From contig NZ_CP157875.1 in NCBI RefSeq assembly GCF_040215105.1, positions 213,501 through 277,500 of the forward strand: DNA of 64,000 nucleotides. The letters are read 5' to 3'. This document shows, piece after piece, positions 18,380-28,134 of this stretch. The translations under genes were made by a program, and so were the position numbers. How positions within the stretch are numbered: the first letter of the stretch is position 1; each line of letters opens with the position of its first letter. The notes beneath the pieces are model-generated. The model saw only the letters and a list, made by a program, of their open reading frames with translations, was not told where the DNA came from and searched no databases. This DNA comes from Aeromonas veronii (GTDB lineage: Bacteria; Pseudomonadota; Gammaproteobacteria; Enterobacterales; Aeromonadaceae).

Positions 18380-20191
18380 ATGTTAGAGAATTTACGCAAT
18401 ATTGCGATTATTGCGCACGTTGACCACGGCAAAACGACTCTGGTTGATAAGCTGCTGCAGCAATCCGGCACTCTGGATCGCACCAGCGAAGGTCAGGAAC
18501 GGATCATGGACTCCAATGATCTGGAACGGGAACGTGGCATCACCATTCTCGCCAAGAACACTGCGATCCGCTGGAACGACTACCGCATCAACATCGTTGA
18601 TACCCCGGGTCACGCCGACTTCGGTGGTGAAGTTGAGCGCGTACTGTCCATGGTTGACTCCGTGCTGCTGCTGGTCGACGCCGTCGACGGCCCGATGCCG
18701 CAAACCCGTTTCGTGACCCAGAAGGCGTTCGCCCAGGGCCTGAAGCCGATCGTGGTCATCAACAAGATCGACCGTCCGGGTGCTCGTCCTGACTGGGTAA
18801 TGGATCAGGTATTCGACCTGTTTGACAACCTGGGTGCCACCGATGAGCAGCTGGACTTCAAGGTTGTTTACGCCTCTGCACTGAACGGCTGGGCCACCAT
18901 GGATCAGGACGTGCCGTCCGAGAACATGGAACCCCTGTTCCAGGCCATCGTCGACAACGTGGAAGCCCCCAAGGCTGACGCAGACGGTGGTTTCCAGATG
19001 CAGATCTCCCAGCTGGACTACAACTCCTACGTCGGTGTCATCGGTATCGGCCGTATCACCCGTGGTCGCGTCAAGACCAACCAACAGGTCACCATCGTCG
19101 GTGCCAACGGCAAGAGCCGTACCGGCAAGGTCGGTCAGGTGCTGGGTTACCTGGGTCTGTCCCGTACCGAAGTGGCCGACGCGCAAGCGGGCGACATCAT
19201 CGCCATCACCGGTCTGGGCGAGCTGAAGATCTCCGACACCGTCTGTGACAACAACGCCGTCGAAGCCCTGCCGCCGCTCTCCGTTGACGAGCCGACCGTG
19301 AACATGACCTTCCAGGTGAACACCTCCCCGTTCGCCGGTAAAGAAGGCAAGTTCGTGACTTCCCGCAACATCCTGGAGCGTCTGAACCAGGAGCTGGTCC
19401 ACAACGTGGCCCTGCGCGTGGAAGAGACCGAAGATCCGGACAAGTTCCGCGTCTCCGGCCGTGGTGAACTGCACCTGTCCATCCTGATCGAAAACATGCG
19501 TCGCGAAGGTTACGAGCTGGCCGTATCCCGTCCGGAAGTTATCCTGCGCACCGTTGACGGCGTTCTGCAAGAGCCGTTCGAAACCGTGACTGTCGACGTG
19601 GAAGAGATCCACCAGGGTTCCGTGATGGAGCAACTCGGTCTGCGTAAGGGCGAGATGACCAACATGACCCCGGATGGCAAGGGCCGTGTCCGTCTGGACT
19701 TCATGATCCCGAGCCGTGGCCTGATCGGCTTCCAGACCGAGTTCCTGACCATGACCTCAGGTACCGGCCTGCTGTACCACACCTTCGACCACTACGGTCC
19801 GCACAAGGGTGGCAGCATCGGTGAGCGTCAGAACGGCGTGCTGATCTCCAACGCCACCGGCAAGGCTCTGACCTTCGCCCTGTTCGGCCTGCAAGATCGT
19901 GGTCGTCTGTTCATCGGTCACGCGACCGAGGTGTACGAAGGCCAGGTGATCGGGATCCACTCCCGCTCCAACGACCTGACCGTCAACTGCCTGAAGGGCA
20001 AACAGCTGACCAACATGCGTGCCTCCGGTACCGACGAAGCCCAGGTGCTGACTCCGCCGATCCGCATGACCCTGGAACAGGCCCTCGAGTTCATCGACAA
20101 CGACGAGCTGGTCGAGATCACCCCCAAGGCGATCCGTATCCGCAAGAAGCTGCTGACCGAGATGGATCGCAAGCGCGCCGGTCGTGCTTGA
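18380..20191 (+). CDS. typA: Ribosome-associated GTPase TypA/BipA
   Basis: A translational GTPase of the EF-G family acting in ribosome assembly and stress adaptation. The 603-residue protein has the G1 loop AHVDHGKTT (residues 12-20), the [13 protein letters not shown] switch region, DTPGH and NKID motifs, then the EF-G-like domains and the TypA-specific C-terminal domain with [14 protein letters not shown]. Diverges from glnA, as in E. coli. Confidence 0.97.
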   Translation: MLENLRNIAIIAHVDHGKTTLVDKLLQQSGTLDRTSEGQERIMDSNDLERERGITILAKNTAIRWNDYRINIVDTPGHADFGGEVERVLSMVDSVLLLVDAVDGPMPQTRFVTQKAFAQGLKPIVVINKIDRPGARPDWVMDQVFDLFDNLGATDEQLDFKVVYASALNGWATMDQDVPSENMEPLFQAIVDNVEAPKADADGGFQMQISQLDYNSYVGVIGIGRITRGRVKTNQQVTIVGANGKSRTGKVGQVLGYLGLSRTEVADAQAGDIIAITGLGELKISDTVCDNNAVEALPPLSVDEPTVNMTFQVNTSPFAGKEGKFVTSRNILERLNQELVHNVALRVEETEDPDKFRVSGRGELHLSILIENMRREGYELAVSRPEVILRTVDGVLQEPFETVTVDVEEIHQGSVMEQLGLRKGEMTNMTPDGKGRVRLDFMIPSRGLIGFQTEFLTMTSGTGLLYHTFDHYGPHKGGSIGERQNGVLISNATGKALTFALFGLQDRGRLFIGHATEVYEGQVIGIHSRSNDLTVNCLKGKQLTNMRASGTDEAQVLTPPIRMTLEQALEFIDNDELVEITPKAIRIRKKLLTEMDRKRAGRA

Positions 20192-20215
20192 TAGCTGTTC
20201 ATCGACAGACCAAAG

Positions 20216-20239
20216 AGAGGCCTTATGGCCTCTTTTTTT
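20216..20239 (+). terminator. Intrinsic terminator after typA
   Basis: AGAGGCC, loop TTAT, GGCCTCT, then a T-run, 25 bases after the typA stop. Confidence 0.9.
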
Positions 20240-20290
20240 ATGGGCGCTTGCCCGGGTGCGAGCCACGCTGACGGGTCTGGGCTGCACGCA

Positions 20291-20308
20291 GGTGGCCAAA
20301 TGGCCACC
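20291..20308. repeat. Inverted repeat upstream of yihY
   Basis: GGTGGCC, AAAT, GGCCACC, an exact 7-bp inverted repeat 45 bases before the chosen yihY start. No T-run follows, so it could be an operator or an mRNA hairpin. Confidence 0.4.
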
Positions 20309-20352
20309 CTATCTGACACAATATCGGCATGATGAATTGTTCGAGAATTGCG

Positions 20353-21225
20353 ATGTTGCAGAAAATCCGTGGCCGTCTGGGCCATGCCGTTTCCTTCTTG
20401 CGCCACGATGGTGGCCACTTCGCCCAGTTTGTCTGGGGCCGTTTCCAGCAGGACAGGTTGACCGTCACCGCGGGCTACCTGGCCTATGTCACTCTGCTCT
20501 CCCTGGTGCCCATGATCGCCGTGGTGTTTGGCATGATGTCCGCCTTTCCGGTATTCCAGAGCCTGAAGCAGGGGATAGAGCAGTTCGTCTATCACAACTT
20601 CGTGCCCACCGCCGGCGAAATGCTCAAGGAGTACATCGACGGCTTCGTGGCCAATGCCACCAATACTACGGCAGTGGGGATTGGCGCCCTGATCGTGGTG
20701 GCCCTGATGCTGATCTCGGCCATCGACAAGAACCTCAACTACATCTGGCGCTCGACCCAGAACCGGCCCCTGGCCCAGGCCTTCGCCATGTACTGGATGA
20801 TCCTGACCCTGGGCCCGGTGCTCATCGGTGCCAGCCTCGCCATCTCCTCTTATATCCTGTCCCTCAAGCTGTTCTCCGGTGACAGCCTGTTCGGCATCGG
20901 TTTCCTGCTGCTGCGCAGCCTGCCGTTCCTGTTCTCCGTGCTCACCTTCCTGCTGATCTATACGGTGGTGCCGAACTGCAAGGTGCGGTTGACCCATGCC
21001 TTCATCGGCGCCCTGGTGGCGGCCACCCTGTTCGAGCTGGCCAAGCGTGGTTTCGCCATCTATATCACCAACTTCCCCTCCTATCAGGCCATCTACGGGG
21101 CGCTGGCGACCATTCCTATCCTGTTCGTCTGGGTCTATCTGAGCTGGCTGGTGATACTGCTTGGCGCCGAGACCACCGCCTGCCTCGGCGAATATGAGAA
21201 GCCGGGGGCCGAGGAGCTGGGTTGA
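20353..21225 (+). CDS. yihY: YihY/BrkB family inner-membrane protein
   Basis: A 290-residue integral membrane protein with about six transmembrane segments and the family pattern [20 protein letters not shown] and, near the end, [27 protein letters not shown]. It is sometimes annotated as ribonuclease BN, but that was a misassignment in E. coli; the true function is unknown. The ATG at 20353 gives [10 protein letters not shown], aligned with E. coli YihY; two ATGs at 20329/20332 are in frame but less likely. It is followed by dtd and fabY as in E. coli. Confidence 0.92.
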   Translation: MLQKIRGRLGHAVSFLRHDGGHFAQFVWGRFQQDRLTVTAGYLAYVTLLSLVPMIAVVFGMMSAFPVFQSLKQGIEQFVYHNFVPTAGEMLKEYIDGFVANATNTTAVGIGALIVVALMLISAIDKNLNYIWRSTQNRPLAQAFAMYWMILTLGPVLIGASLAISSYILSLKLFSGDSLFGIGFLLLRSLPFLFSVLTFLLIYTVVPNCKVRLTHAFIGALVAATLFELAKRGFAIYITNFPSYQAIYGALATIPILFVWVYLSWLVILLGAETTACLGEYEKPGAEELG

Positions 21226-21310
21226 GCTGCGTCAGGGGCCATCCCGCGGGAGGAGATGCGCAAGGCTGATGTGACATTGGCCTGCGCCCATCGCTTATTG
21301 TTACCATCAA

Positions 21311-21330
21311 CGACCGCCAGCTGGCGGTCG
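21311..21330 (+). terminator. Hairpin terminator after yihY
   Basis: CGACCGCCAG / CTGGCGGTCG, a perfect 20-bp palindrome followed by TTTCTTT, 85 bases after the yihY stop and just before dtd. Confidence 0.65.
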
Positions 21331-21359
21331 TTTCTTTCCCACAGATGAAGGAGTTGCGG

Positions 21360-21797
21360 GTGATTGCATTGATCCAACGGGTTGCCGAGGCCAGCGTGAC
21401 GGTGGACGGCGAGGTGGTGGGCACCATCGAGGGGGGGCTGCTGGTACTGCTCGGGGTCGAGCAGGGGGATGATGAGGCCAAGGCCGACAAGCTGCTGCAC
21501 AAGGTGAGCGGCTATCGCATCTTCTCCGACGAGAACGGCAAGATGAACCTCAACGTCGGTCAGGCCGGCGGCAGCCTGCTGGTGGTCTCCCAGTTCACCC
21601 TGGCGGCGGATACCGGCAAGGGGATGCGGCCGAGCTTCTCCGGCGGCGCGCACCCGGTGGAGGCGGAGCGCCTCTATGACTATTTCGTGGACAAGGCGCG
21701 GGAGAGCGGTCTGCCAACCGAGAGCGGCCGTTTCGCCGCCGACATGAAGGTGCGGCTGCTCAATGACGGTCCCGTGACCTTCTGGCTGCAGGTCTAA
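21360..21797 (+). CDS. dtd: D-aminoacyl-tRNA deacylase
   Basis: Hydrolyses D-aminoacyl-tRNAs and mischarged Gly-tRNA(Ala) to keep D-amino acids out of protein. The 145-residue protein has SQFTLAAD (the Dtd active-site block) and the C-terminal [10 protein letters not shown] motif with the Gly-cisPro-type region. The start is GTG 21360: AAGGAG at 21348-21353 is six bases upstream and it yields MIALIQRV, the universal start. An ATG at 21345 overlaps that ribosome site and is rejected. Confidence 0.95.
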   Translation: MIALIQRVAEASVTVDGEVVGTIEGGLLVLLGVEQGDDEAKADKLLHKVSGYRIFSDENGKMNLNVGQAGGSLLVVSQFTLAADTGKGMRPSFSGGAHPVEAERLYDYFVDKARESGLPTESGRFAADMKVRLLNDGPVTFWLQV

Positions 21798-21920
21798 CTG
21801 CTACCTTTCATGCTGCCAAAGGCTGTTTTTATGGCGTTTTGTATGGCAGAAATTCGCTGTGCAATACATAACCACTGCCTGCCAGAGTGCGATCCCGGTG
21901 TGTCGGTACGTTTTCAGCCA

Positions 21921-22586
21921 CTATGAGCCGTGATGGGGCTCGCGGGTAGTGTGCAGGATGACATTGCGGTAGCCGGGCACGGCATGCAGTTCGGTGGGAC
22001 CGACCCACTCCCTCGCCAGTCGCAGGGCCTGCGCTTGTTCGAGCTGGGTGCGTGGCAGCAGGTTGATGATGAGGGTGCCCGCGAGGCGCTGGGCCAGGGC
22101 CTGGTAGAGAGGCGCCTGGAACAGCAGCAGGGGATTGCCGTCCTGGCTGAACAGATCCAACAGCACCAGATCGTAGCGCTCCTGATGCTGGAGCAGGAAG
22201 TGGAGTGCATCGGCCTGGTGCAGCCGGGGGGTTCGCAGGGCCGAGGGTTGAAAGAACTGCTGGAACAGGGTGAGGATCTCGGCGTCCAGATCCACGCAAT
22301 CGTGCGCGGCCTCGGGCCAGCGGGCCGCCAGATGGCGGGTGAGATCGCCGCCGCCGAGGCCCAGTTCCAGGATCCGGTTCGCCCGTTCGGGCAGGTGTAC
22401 GGCAATGCTGCGTTGATGGGGCAGGCAGAGGCGGTCAGGCTGGGCGAGGCTCATGGCTGACTGCACCACGCCGTCCATTTCCAGCCAGCGATGCTGACCA
22501 TTTTCCAGGATGCTGAGGCGGCGCTCGGGTTTGACACTGAGGTGCAATAAGTGATCGGCTTGGTACGCTTGCAGATTGAAGTCCAT
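21921..22586 (-). CDS. Spermidine-synthase-like SAM-dependent methyltransferase
   Basis: A 221-residue Rossmann-fold protein with motif I ILELGLGGGDL (residues 72-82), an acidic residue pair after strand 2 (VDLDAEIL, 98-105) and RYDLVLLDLF (137-146), like the PolyA synthase/spermidine synthase family. The N-terminal part is a short beta-domain as in SpeE. The aspartate-rich gate-keeping loop of true polyamine synthases is not evident, so it may be a methyltransferase of unknown substrate. The ATG at 22586 is preferred over an upstream frame extension. It is convergent with dtd and divergent from fabY. Confidence 0.75.
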   Translation of the reverse strand: MDFNLQAYQADHLLHLSVKPERRLSILENGQHRWLEMDGVVQSAMSLAQPDRLCLPHQRSIAVHLPERANRILELGLGGGDLTRHLAARWPEAAHDCVDLDAEILTLFQQFFQPSALRTPRLHQADALHFLLQHQERYDLVLLDLFSQDGNPLLLFQAPLYQALAQRLAGTLIINLLPRTQLEQAQALRLAREWVGPTELHAVPGYRNVILHTTREPHHGS

Positions 22587-22619
22587 GAATTTGCACGGCA
22601 AGATGGTTTTCGACCAGTG

Positions 22620-22763
22620 TAACTCAAGGATGTATCTATGTACCGGGTGGTCACCCCCCAAACGGCAGCCGAGCTGGATGCTTACTACCAGTGGCGTTGG
22701 GAGGCATTGGTGCGTAAGCCTTTCATTCTGCCCTGCGGCGCTAACTCAAGGATCGCTTTATGT
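22620..22763 (+). repeat. Diverged partial tandem copy of the fabY 5' end
   Basis: A copy of the fabY ribosome site and first codons precedes the intact gene with a period of 122 bases: TAACTCAAGGA recurs at 22620 and 22742, and ATG at 22638 and 22760. The first 50 or so bases are almost identical; after the Tyr-Tyr-Gln codons the copies diverge (YQWRWEALVRKPFILPCG versus YQLRWELLRKPFNLPIGS). The upstream copy reads 44 codons and then runs out of frame, ending at TAG 22770-22772 inside the real fabY start. Confidence 0.9.
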
Positions 22764-23668
22764 ACCGGGTAGTCACCCCCCAAACGGCAGCCGAGCTGGA
22801 TGCTTACTACCAACTGCGCTGGGAGCTACTGCGCAAGCCCTTCAATTTGCCCATCGGCTCCGAGCGGGACGAATATGACACCGTCGCCATCCACCGTCTG
22901 ATGCTGGCGGAAGACGATACCCCCATCGCCGTCGGTCGCCTGTTCGTCGGGGGGGACGAGGCCCAGATCCGCTTCATGGCATTGCGCCCCGAGTACCGGG
23001 GCCAGGGACTCGGGGCCCGCATGGTGGAAGACCTCGAACAGCTCGCCCGGGACGAGAAGGTGAAGCGGCTGGTGATGAACGCCCGCCAGGAGGCGGTGGA
23101 GTTCTACCGTCGCTGCGGTTTTCTGGAGGTGGGGGAAGGCCCCGTCTCCTTCGGCCGCATCCCCCATCGGCAGATGATCAAGTCCCTGAGTCCTTTGCAG
23201 ACCATCCAGTACCGATCGGAGTGGTGTCAGGATCTCACCACCCGCTGGTCGCGGGGCATCCCCATCAGTGAGAAGATGGGAGTCCACATCACCCATTACG
23301 ACGGGCAGACCTTCCACCTCAAGGCCAACCTGGCGGCCAACCTCAATGTGCACGACACCATGTTCGCCGGCAGCATTTATAGCCAGTGCGTGCTGGCGGG
23401 GTGGGGCCTCATCTGGTTGCAGCTCAAGGAGGCCGGACTGGGCGGTGACATAGTGCTGGCGGAGGGGAACATCAAATATTACCGTCCGGTGAGCGAGGAG
23501 CCGGAAGCCAGGGTGGCCCGAGAGGGGATGCCCGCGGTGCTGGATCCCCTCAAGAACAAGGAGTCCGCCAAGTTCAGCCTGAGGGTGCAGCTGTTCAGCG
23601 GCCGCAAGCTGGCGGTGGAGTTTTCCGGTCAGTATGTGGTGCAACCCATCAAGCGGGCTGGCCAGTAG
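22760..23668 (+). CDS. fabY: FabY (YiiD), GNAT plus hotdog thioesterase-like protein
   Basis: A 302-residue two-domain protein: an N-terminal GNAT acetyltransferase domain (acetyl-CoA loop RGQGLG at residues 80-85) and a C-terminal hotdog domain (about 165-300, with HDTMFAGSIYSQCVLAGW). This is the E. coli YiiD/FabY architecture, reported to initiate fatty acid synthesis when FabH is missing. It follows dtd as in E. coli. ATG 22760 has a CAAGGA ribosome site. The upstream partial duplicate means two similar translation starts lie 122 bases apart. Confidence 0.9.
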   Translation: MYRVVTPQTAAELDAYYQLRWELLRKPFNLPIGSERDEYDTVAIHRLMLAEDDTPIAVGRLFVGGDEAQIRFMALRPEYRGQGLGARMVEDLEQLARDEKVKRLVMNARQEAVEFYRRCGFLEVGEGPVSFGRIPHRQMIKSLSPLQTIQYRSEWCQDLTTRWSRGIPISEKMGVHITHYDGQTFHLKANLAANLNVHDTMFAGSIYSQCVLAGWGLIWLQLKEAGLGGDIVLAEGNIKYYRPVSEEPEARVAREGMPAVLDPLKNKESAKFSLRVQLFSGRKLAVEFSGQYVVQPIKRAGQ

Positions 23669-23692
23669 ATTGATCTTGCCGACCTGCTGACG

Positions 23693-23717
23693 ACAAGGCC
23701 TCATGATGAGGCCTTGT
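23693..23717. terminator. Bidirectional terminator between fabY and asmA-family gene
   Basis: ACAAGGCCTCAT and ATGAGGCCTTGT are perfect inverted repeats with almost no loop between the two convergent genes. Confidence 0.75.
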
Positions 23718-23721
23718 TCGT

Positions 23722-25797
23722 TTATGGCGTTGGTTGGGGCGCTGGTTTGGGCTGGGCCGGGCGCCAGAGCGGGCTGCTGTTGCCCTGTGCAGGGTAGCGA
23801 ACCCCGGGCTCCCAGCCGCAGGCGTTCTGCCCGGTGGGGAAGCGCCACTCCAGAGTCGGGGCATCGAGGGGGCCGCGCCACTGGGCCAGCAGCTCGGCGC
23901 AGCGTTGCTTGTTCAGCACCCCGAGATCCAGCTGCCACTCGCTCTTGGCAAGATCCAGCCCGCCCTGCAGGGCGAGCAGGTGGGTGATGGTGGAGGCGCC
24001 GGCCTGTTCGACTGTCACCTTGCCCTGCTCGGCCCTGGCCTGCAGTGTGATGTGGTAGAAGGGGGTATCCCCTCTTTGCAGCGCCTGCCACAGCGCCTCT
24101 GGCGTCATGGTGGGTGCCTGGGGTTCCTTGAACCACTCATCCAGCAGGGGATCTATCCCTACCTTGTCCCAGAAGGGATCCTTGGCATCCAGGCTGAGGC
24201 TGCCCTGCAGGGTGTTGCGCCAGCTGTCCGGAGTCTCCCCTGTCACGGCCTGCAGATCGGCGCTGATGTCCAGCTTGCCCGCCACCGAGAGGGGGGAGGG
24301 CTTGTCCGGATGTAGCAAGCTGTTCCACTGCTCCATATCCAGCTGCTTGCCCTGCAGTTGCAGTCGGCTGCTCTGGCCCGGCTCCTTGCCCCATTGGCCG
24401 CTCAGGGTGAGGGAGCCCTCGTCAGGCAGGGTGGTCGAGAGGCGGTTGAGTTGCCAGGAGCTGGGGGTCAGCTCCCCATCCAGCTCGCCGTTGCGGGCAC
24501 TGAGGCCGTCCCACACCAGTTCGAACCATTTGCTCTCCACCCGGGTGCGGCCAAGCAGGGGGCCCGGCTGATTGCCCCGCAGGCTGAGATCGGTCAGGTA
24601 AAACTGCCAGCCGGTCAGGGAGAGTGGCAGCGCATCGTCGAAGGAGAGCACCTTCAGCTTGTCGAAGGTGAGCTTGCGCACGTCGATCTGCTGGGGGCGC
24701 CAGCCTTGCCAGTCCTGCCACCAACCGTCTGGCAGGCTGATGTCCATGGCGTTCAGGCTCATCTCCTTGAGGGTGAGCCGCTGCAGATCCGGGTCCAGCG
24801 CCAGCTCCAGATTGAACTCCCCTTCATAAGCCTTGCCCTGCAATTCGGCATCGTATTGCTGGGGCGAGAAGGCGAGCCGTCCCTTGATCGCCTCCAGCTG
24901 GAACAGGCCGCGGCCGAAGTCCGCCAGGGTGCCGGTGAGGTAGCCGCTGGGACGATGGCCGGCCTGCCAGTCGAAGGCGGTCAGCTGGCCGTTGAAGTTG
25001 TTGAAGGCGAGCTCCTGGTTGATGGCATTGACGCTGAGCTGCTCGAACTGGCCCTTGTCCAGGCTTATCTTGCGCAAGGGGAAGCTGCCTTGCGGGATAT
25101 CGCCGAGCTCGACTCGCATGGCGCGCGCCTTGAGAGCGTGCAGTTGCAGGCTGCGAGCAGGCCAGTCGAGCACCATGCCGGTTGCAAGCCCGCCGTCGAA
25201 CAGGCTGGCGGTGAGCTTGTCGGTGCTGAGCACCTGGGCTTCCAGTCGCCCCGTCAGGTTGAGGCGAGCCAGGGTGAACTGGGGCACTTCCAGCTGATTG
25301 ATGGCTAGGGTCAGATTGGCCTGGGGCTGGCGTTTAGGATCGATCAGTTCCCAGTCGCTCAGAGTGGCGCTCAGGCCACGCAGGGTCAGCTCCGGACTCA
25401 GCAAGCTGAGATTGTCGACGGTGCTGTCGCTGATGGTGAGGGTGCGCACCGGCAGGGTGGGCAGCTGGTTGGGGAGCGGCAGCTTGATGACGGGGCGGAT
25501 GAGATCCAGGTGGGCGATGCGCACGTCCCGGTTCAGCCAGTCGATGTTGTCTATCTCCAGATAGATCTTGTCGAGCTGCACCGCATCTCCGTAGTGCACC
25601 TGCTCCGCCAGCAGGGTGTAGGGATGGAGCGGATTGAACACCAGCCGGCCTATGCTGACCGGCACCCCGGTCTGCTGGCTCAGCCAGTCGGCGATGGGGC
25701 CCTTGGCACGATCGGCATCGAACAGGCCAAGCCCCATCCAGACGAAGAGCAACAGGAAGGCAAAGAGATAGAGCAGGGCGCGTAGCCAGGAATTCAT
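23722..25797 (-). CDS. AsmA-family envelope protein
   Basis: A 691-residue protein with an N-terminal membrane anchor (about residues 5-25, LLYLFAFLLLFVWMGLGLF) and then a long periplasmic part typical of the AsmA/YicH group, beginning DADRAKGPIADWLSQQTGVPVSIGRLVF. Members of this family are thought to help lipid transport across the envelope, but function for this protein is not established. The C-terminus has a domain with a CAELL segment and ends in a Pro/Gln-rich tail. ATG 25797 has GGAG before it. It is close to recG on the same strand. Confidence 0.85.
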   Translation of the reverse strand: MNSWLRALLYLFAFLLLFVWMGLGLFDADRAKGPIADWLSQQTGVPVSIGRLVFNPLHPYTLLAEQVHYGDAVQLDKIYLEIDNIDWLNRDVRIAHLDLIRPVIKLPLPNQLPTLPVRTLTISDSTVDNLSLLSPELTLRGLSATLSDWELIDPKRQPQANLTLAINQLEVPQFTLARLNLTGRLEAQVLSTDKLTASLFDGGLATGMVLDWPARSLQLHALKARAMRVELGDIPQGSFPLRKISLDKGQFEQLSVNAINQELAFNNFNGQLTAFDWQAGHRPSGYLTGTLADFGRGLFQLEAIKGRLAFSPQQYDAELQGKAYEGEFNLELALDPDLQRLTLKEMSLNAMDISLPDGWWQDWQGWRPQQIDVRKLTFDKLKVLSFDDALPLSLTGWQFYLTDLSLRGNQPGPLLGRTRVESKWFELVWDGLSARNGELDGELTPSSWQLNRLSTTLPDEGSLTLSGQWGKEPGQSSRLQLQGKQLDMEQWNSLLHPDKPSPLSVAGKLDISADLQAVTGETPDSWRNTLQGSLSLDAKDPFWDKVGIDPLLDEWFKEPQAPTMTPEALWQALQRGDTPFYHITLQARAEQGKVTVEQAGASTITHLLALQGGLDLAKSEWQLDLGVLNKQRCAELLAQWRGPLDAPTLEWRFPTGQNACGWEPGVRYPAQGNSSPLWRPAQPKPAPQPTP

Positions 25798-25871
25798 CGG
25801 TGCTTTTCTCCTGTTTCTATGGGCCGGTCAGGCGTTGGCATAGTGAGCCTGCAGGTCAAACCGGTGACGGA

Positions 25872-27941
25872 TCAGGCATTGGAATAGTGATCCCGCAAGC
25901 CGAGCCAGCGCCGGATCAAGGGTTCGACATGGCTCGGGTGCTTGTCCATCAGGAAGCGAGCCATCTTCTGCACCTGGGGGATCAGCGGCTGGTCCCGCAC
26001 CAGGTCGGCAATCTTGAGATCCGCCAGCCCGGTCTGGCGAGTGCCGAGCAGTTCTCCCGGCCCGCGCAGCTCCAGATCCCGCTGGGCGATGAGGAAACCG
26101 TCGTTGGTCTCGCGCAGCACCCCGAGCCGGCTCTGGGCCGTCTTGGAGAGCGGGGCGTGATAGAGCAGCACGCAGTGGGAGGCCACCGATCCCCGCCCGA
26201 CACGGCCGCGCAGCTGGTGCAACTGGGCCAGCCCGAGTCGCTCCGGGTTCTCGATGATCATCAGGCTGGCGTTCGGCACATCCACCCCCACCTCGATGAC
26301 GGTGGTGGCGACCAGCAGTTGCAGGATGCCTGCCTTGAACTCCTCCATCACCCGCTGCTTCTCGACGGGACGCATGCGGCCATGTACCAGGCCGATATGC
26401 AGACCGGGCAATCGGGTTTGCAGTTCGGTGGCGGTATCCTCGGCGGCCTGGCATTCCAGCGCCTCGGACTCCTCGATCAGGGTGCAGACCCAGTAAGCCT
26501 GCTTGCCCTCCTCGCAGGCCAGCCTGACCCGTTCTATCACATCGTCCCGGCGGCTGTCCGGCAGGGCGACCGTGGTGATGGGGGTGCGGCCCGGCGGCAG
26601 CTCATCGATGATGGAGGTATCGAGATCCGCATAGGCGGTCATCGCCAGAGTGCGGGGGATGGGGGTGGCGGTCATGATCAGCTGATGGGGGTGTACCCCC
26701 TCCCGTTCCCCTTTCTCCCGCAGGGCGAGGCGCTGGTGCACCCCGAATCTGTGCTGTTCGTCGATGATGACCAGAGCCAGTCGCTGGAACACCACCTGCT
26801 CCTGGAAGATGGCGTGGGTGCCCACCACCATCTTGACGCTGCCGTCGGCAATGGCGGCGAGCGCCTCTTCCCGCGCCTTGCCCTTCTGCTTGCCAGCCAG
26901 CCAGCCGACCTTGATGCCGAGCGGTGCCAGCCAGTTGGCGAAGTTGATGGCATGCTGCTCCGCCAGCAGCTCGGTCGGGGCCATCAGCCCCACCTGGCAG
27001 CCGTTGCCGATGGCCTGCAGGGCGGCGAGCGCCGCGACCAGCGTCTTGCCGGAGCCCACGTCTCCCTGCACCAACCGCATCATGGGGTAGGGGCGCTGCA
27101 AGTCCTGGCTTATCTCCGCCACCACCCGGTTCTGGGCCCCGGTCGGTTTGAACGGCAGGGCGCCGAGCAGTTGCCTGATCAGGGTGGGAGCGGGCTTGAG
27201 GGCGCGGGCGAGCTGGGTCTGGGATTGGGCACGTACCTTCAATACCGAGAGGTTGTGGGCCAGCAGCTCTTCCAGCACCAGCCGCTGCTGGGCCGGATGC
27301 TGGCCGCTCTCCAGCAACGCCAGCACCACCGAGGGAGGTGGGCGATGCAGCAGACGCAGGGCGGCGGCGAGTTCGATCTGATGGGGATAGAGGCCGGCAG
27401 GCAGCAGTTCGTCTACCCCGTAGAGGTCGAGCTGGGCCAGGGCCTGATCGGTGAGGCTGCGCAGGGTCAGCTGGCGCAAGCCTTCCGTGGTGGGATAGAC
27501 GGGGGTGAGGGCATCCTCGGTCTGGCCGGCCTGCTCCTCGCCGAGCAGCTTGTACTCGGGGTGGGCCATCTCCAGCCCGTATTTGCCGGGTCTCACTTCG
27601 CCAAAGCAGCGGATCAACCTGCCCTGGCCCAGGCTGTTCTTCTGGGCGGCGGTGAAGTTGAAGAAGCGCAGGGTCAGGGTGCCGGTGCCATCGCTGATGC
27701 GGCATACCAGCATGCGGCGACGACCCATGACCAGCTGGGTATCCTGGATTTCACCCTCGACCGCGCCGTGCAGACCCGGCGGCAGATCGCCGATGGGCCA
27801 CACCTGGGTGCGATCCTCGTAACGCAAGGGGAGGTGGAACAGCAGGTCCTGCACGGTGGCGAGTCCCAGCCGTTCGAGTTTCTCCAGCATCTTGCTGCCG
27901 ACGCCCTTGAGGCTATCGAGGGAGATTTTATCCAATTTCAT
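25872..27941 (-). CDS. recG: ATP-dependent DNA helicase RecG
   Basis: Remodels stalled replication forks and Holliday junctions. The 689-residue protein has the N-terminal OB-like wedge domain (about 60-130), then superfamily 2 helicase motifs: Walker A GDVGSGKT (293-300), DEQH (394-397), TATPIPRT (424-431), and motif VI QLRGRVGRG in the C-terminal part. ATG 27941 is the first start; a TTG one codon upstream is also in frame. Standard length for RecG. Confidence 0.97.
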   Translation of the reverse strand: MKLDKISLDSLKGVGSKMLEKLERLGLATVQDLLFHLPLRYEDRTQVWPIGDLPPGLHGAVEGEIQDTQLVMGRRRMLVCRISDGTGTLTLRFFNFTAAQKNSLGQGRLIRCFGEVRPGKYGLEMAHPEYKLLGEEQAGQTEDALTPVYPTTEGLRQLTLRSLTDQALAQLDLYGVDELLPAGLYPHQIELAAALRLLHRPPPSVVLALLESGQHPAQQRLVLEELLAHNLSVLKVRAQSQTQLARALKPAPTLIRQLLGALPFKPTGAQNRVVAEISQDLQRPYPMMRLVQGDVGSGKTLVAALAALQAIGNGCQVGLMAPTELLAEQHAINFANWLAPLGIKVGWLAGKQKGKAREEALAAIADGSVKMVVGTHAIFQEQVVFQRLALVIIDEQHRFGVHQRLALREKGEREGVHPHQLIMTATPIPRTLAMTAYADLDTSIIDELPPGRTPITTVALPDSRRDDVIERVRLACEEGKQAYWVCTLIEESEALECQAAEDTATELQTRLPGLHIGLVHGRMRPVEKQRVMEEFKAGILQLLVATTVIEVGVDVPNASLMIIENPERLGLAQLHQLRGRVGRGSVASHCVLLYHAPLSKTAQSRLGVLRETNDGFLIAQRDLELRGPGELLGTRQTGLADLKIADLVRDQPLIPQVQKMARFLMDKHPSHVEPLIRRWLGLRDHYSNA

Positions 27942-28065
27942 CAATTAGATGCCCGAAAACACTGTAAATATGTCCAGATGATAGGGGTTATTGATGTTGC
28001 GATGCAAGCCGCGTTGCTGTCGCAGAGATGCCGGCAGGGGGCGATGGCGGCAGGCCATGAATGAC

Positions 28066-28093
28066 AAAGGCCCGCCGAAATCGGCAGGCCTTT
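28066..28093 (-). terminator. Intrinsic terminator after pssA
   Basis: On the minus strand AAAGGCCTGCCGA, TTTC, GGCGGGCCTTT form an imperfect stem, ending in a T-rich stretch 40 bases after the pssA stop. Confidence 0.7.
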
Positions 28094-28134
28094 GGGTGCA
28101 TGGCTGTGCGCCTGGGATGCAGGCTTCACAGACG

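Noticed and set aside
21345..21359. ATG at 21345 as the dtd start
   Set aside because: It overlaps the AAGGAG ribosome site and the following GTG yields the conserved MIALIQRV start.
25800..28064. Long plus-strand open frame opposite recG
   Set aside because: RecG motifs are intact on the minus strand, and the antisense frame resembles no protein.
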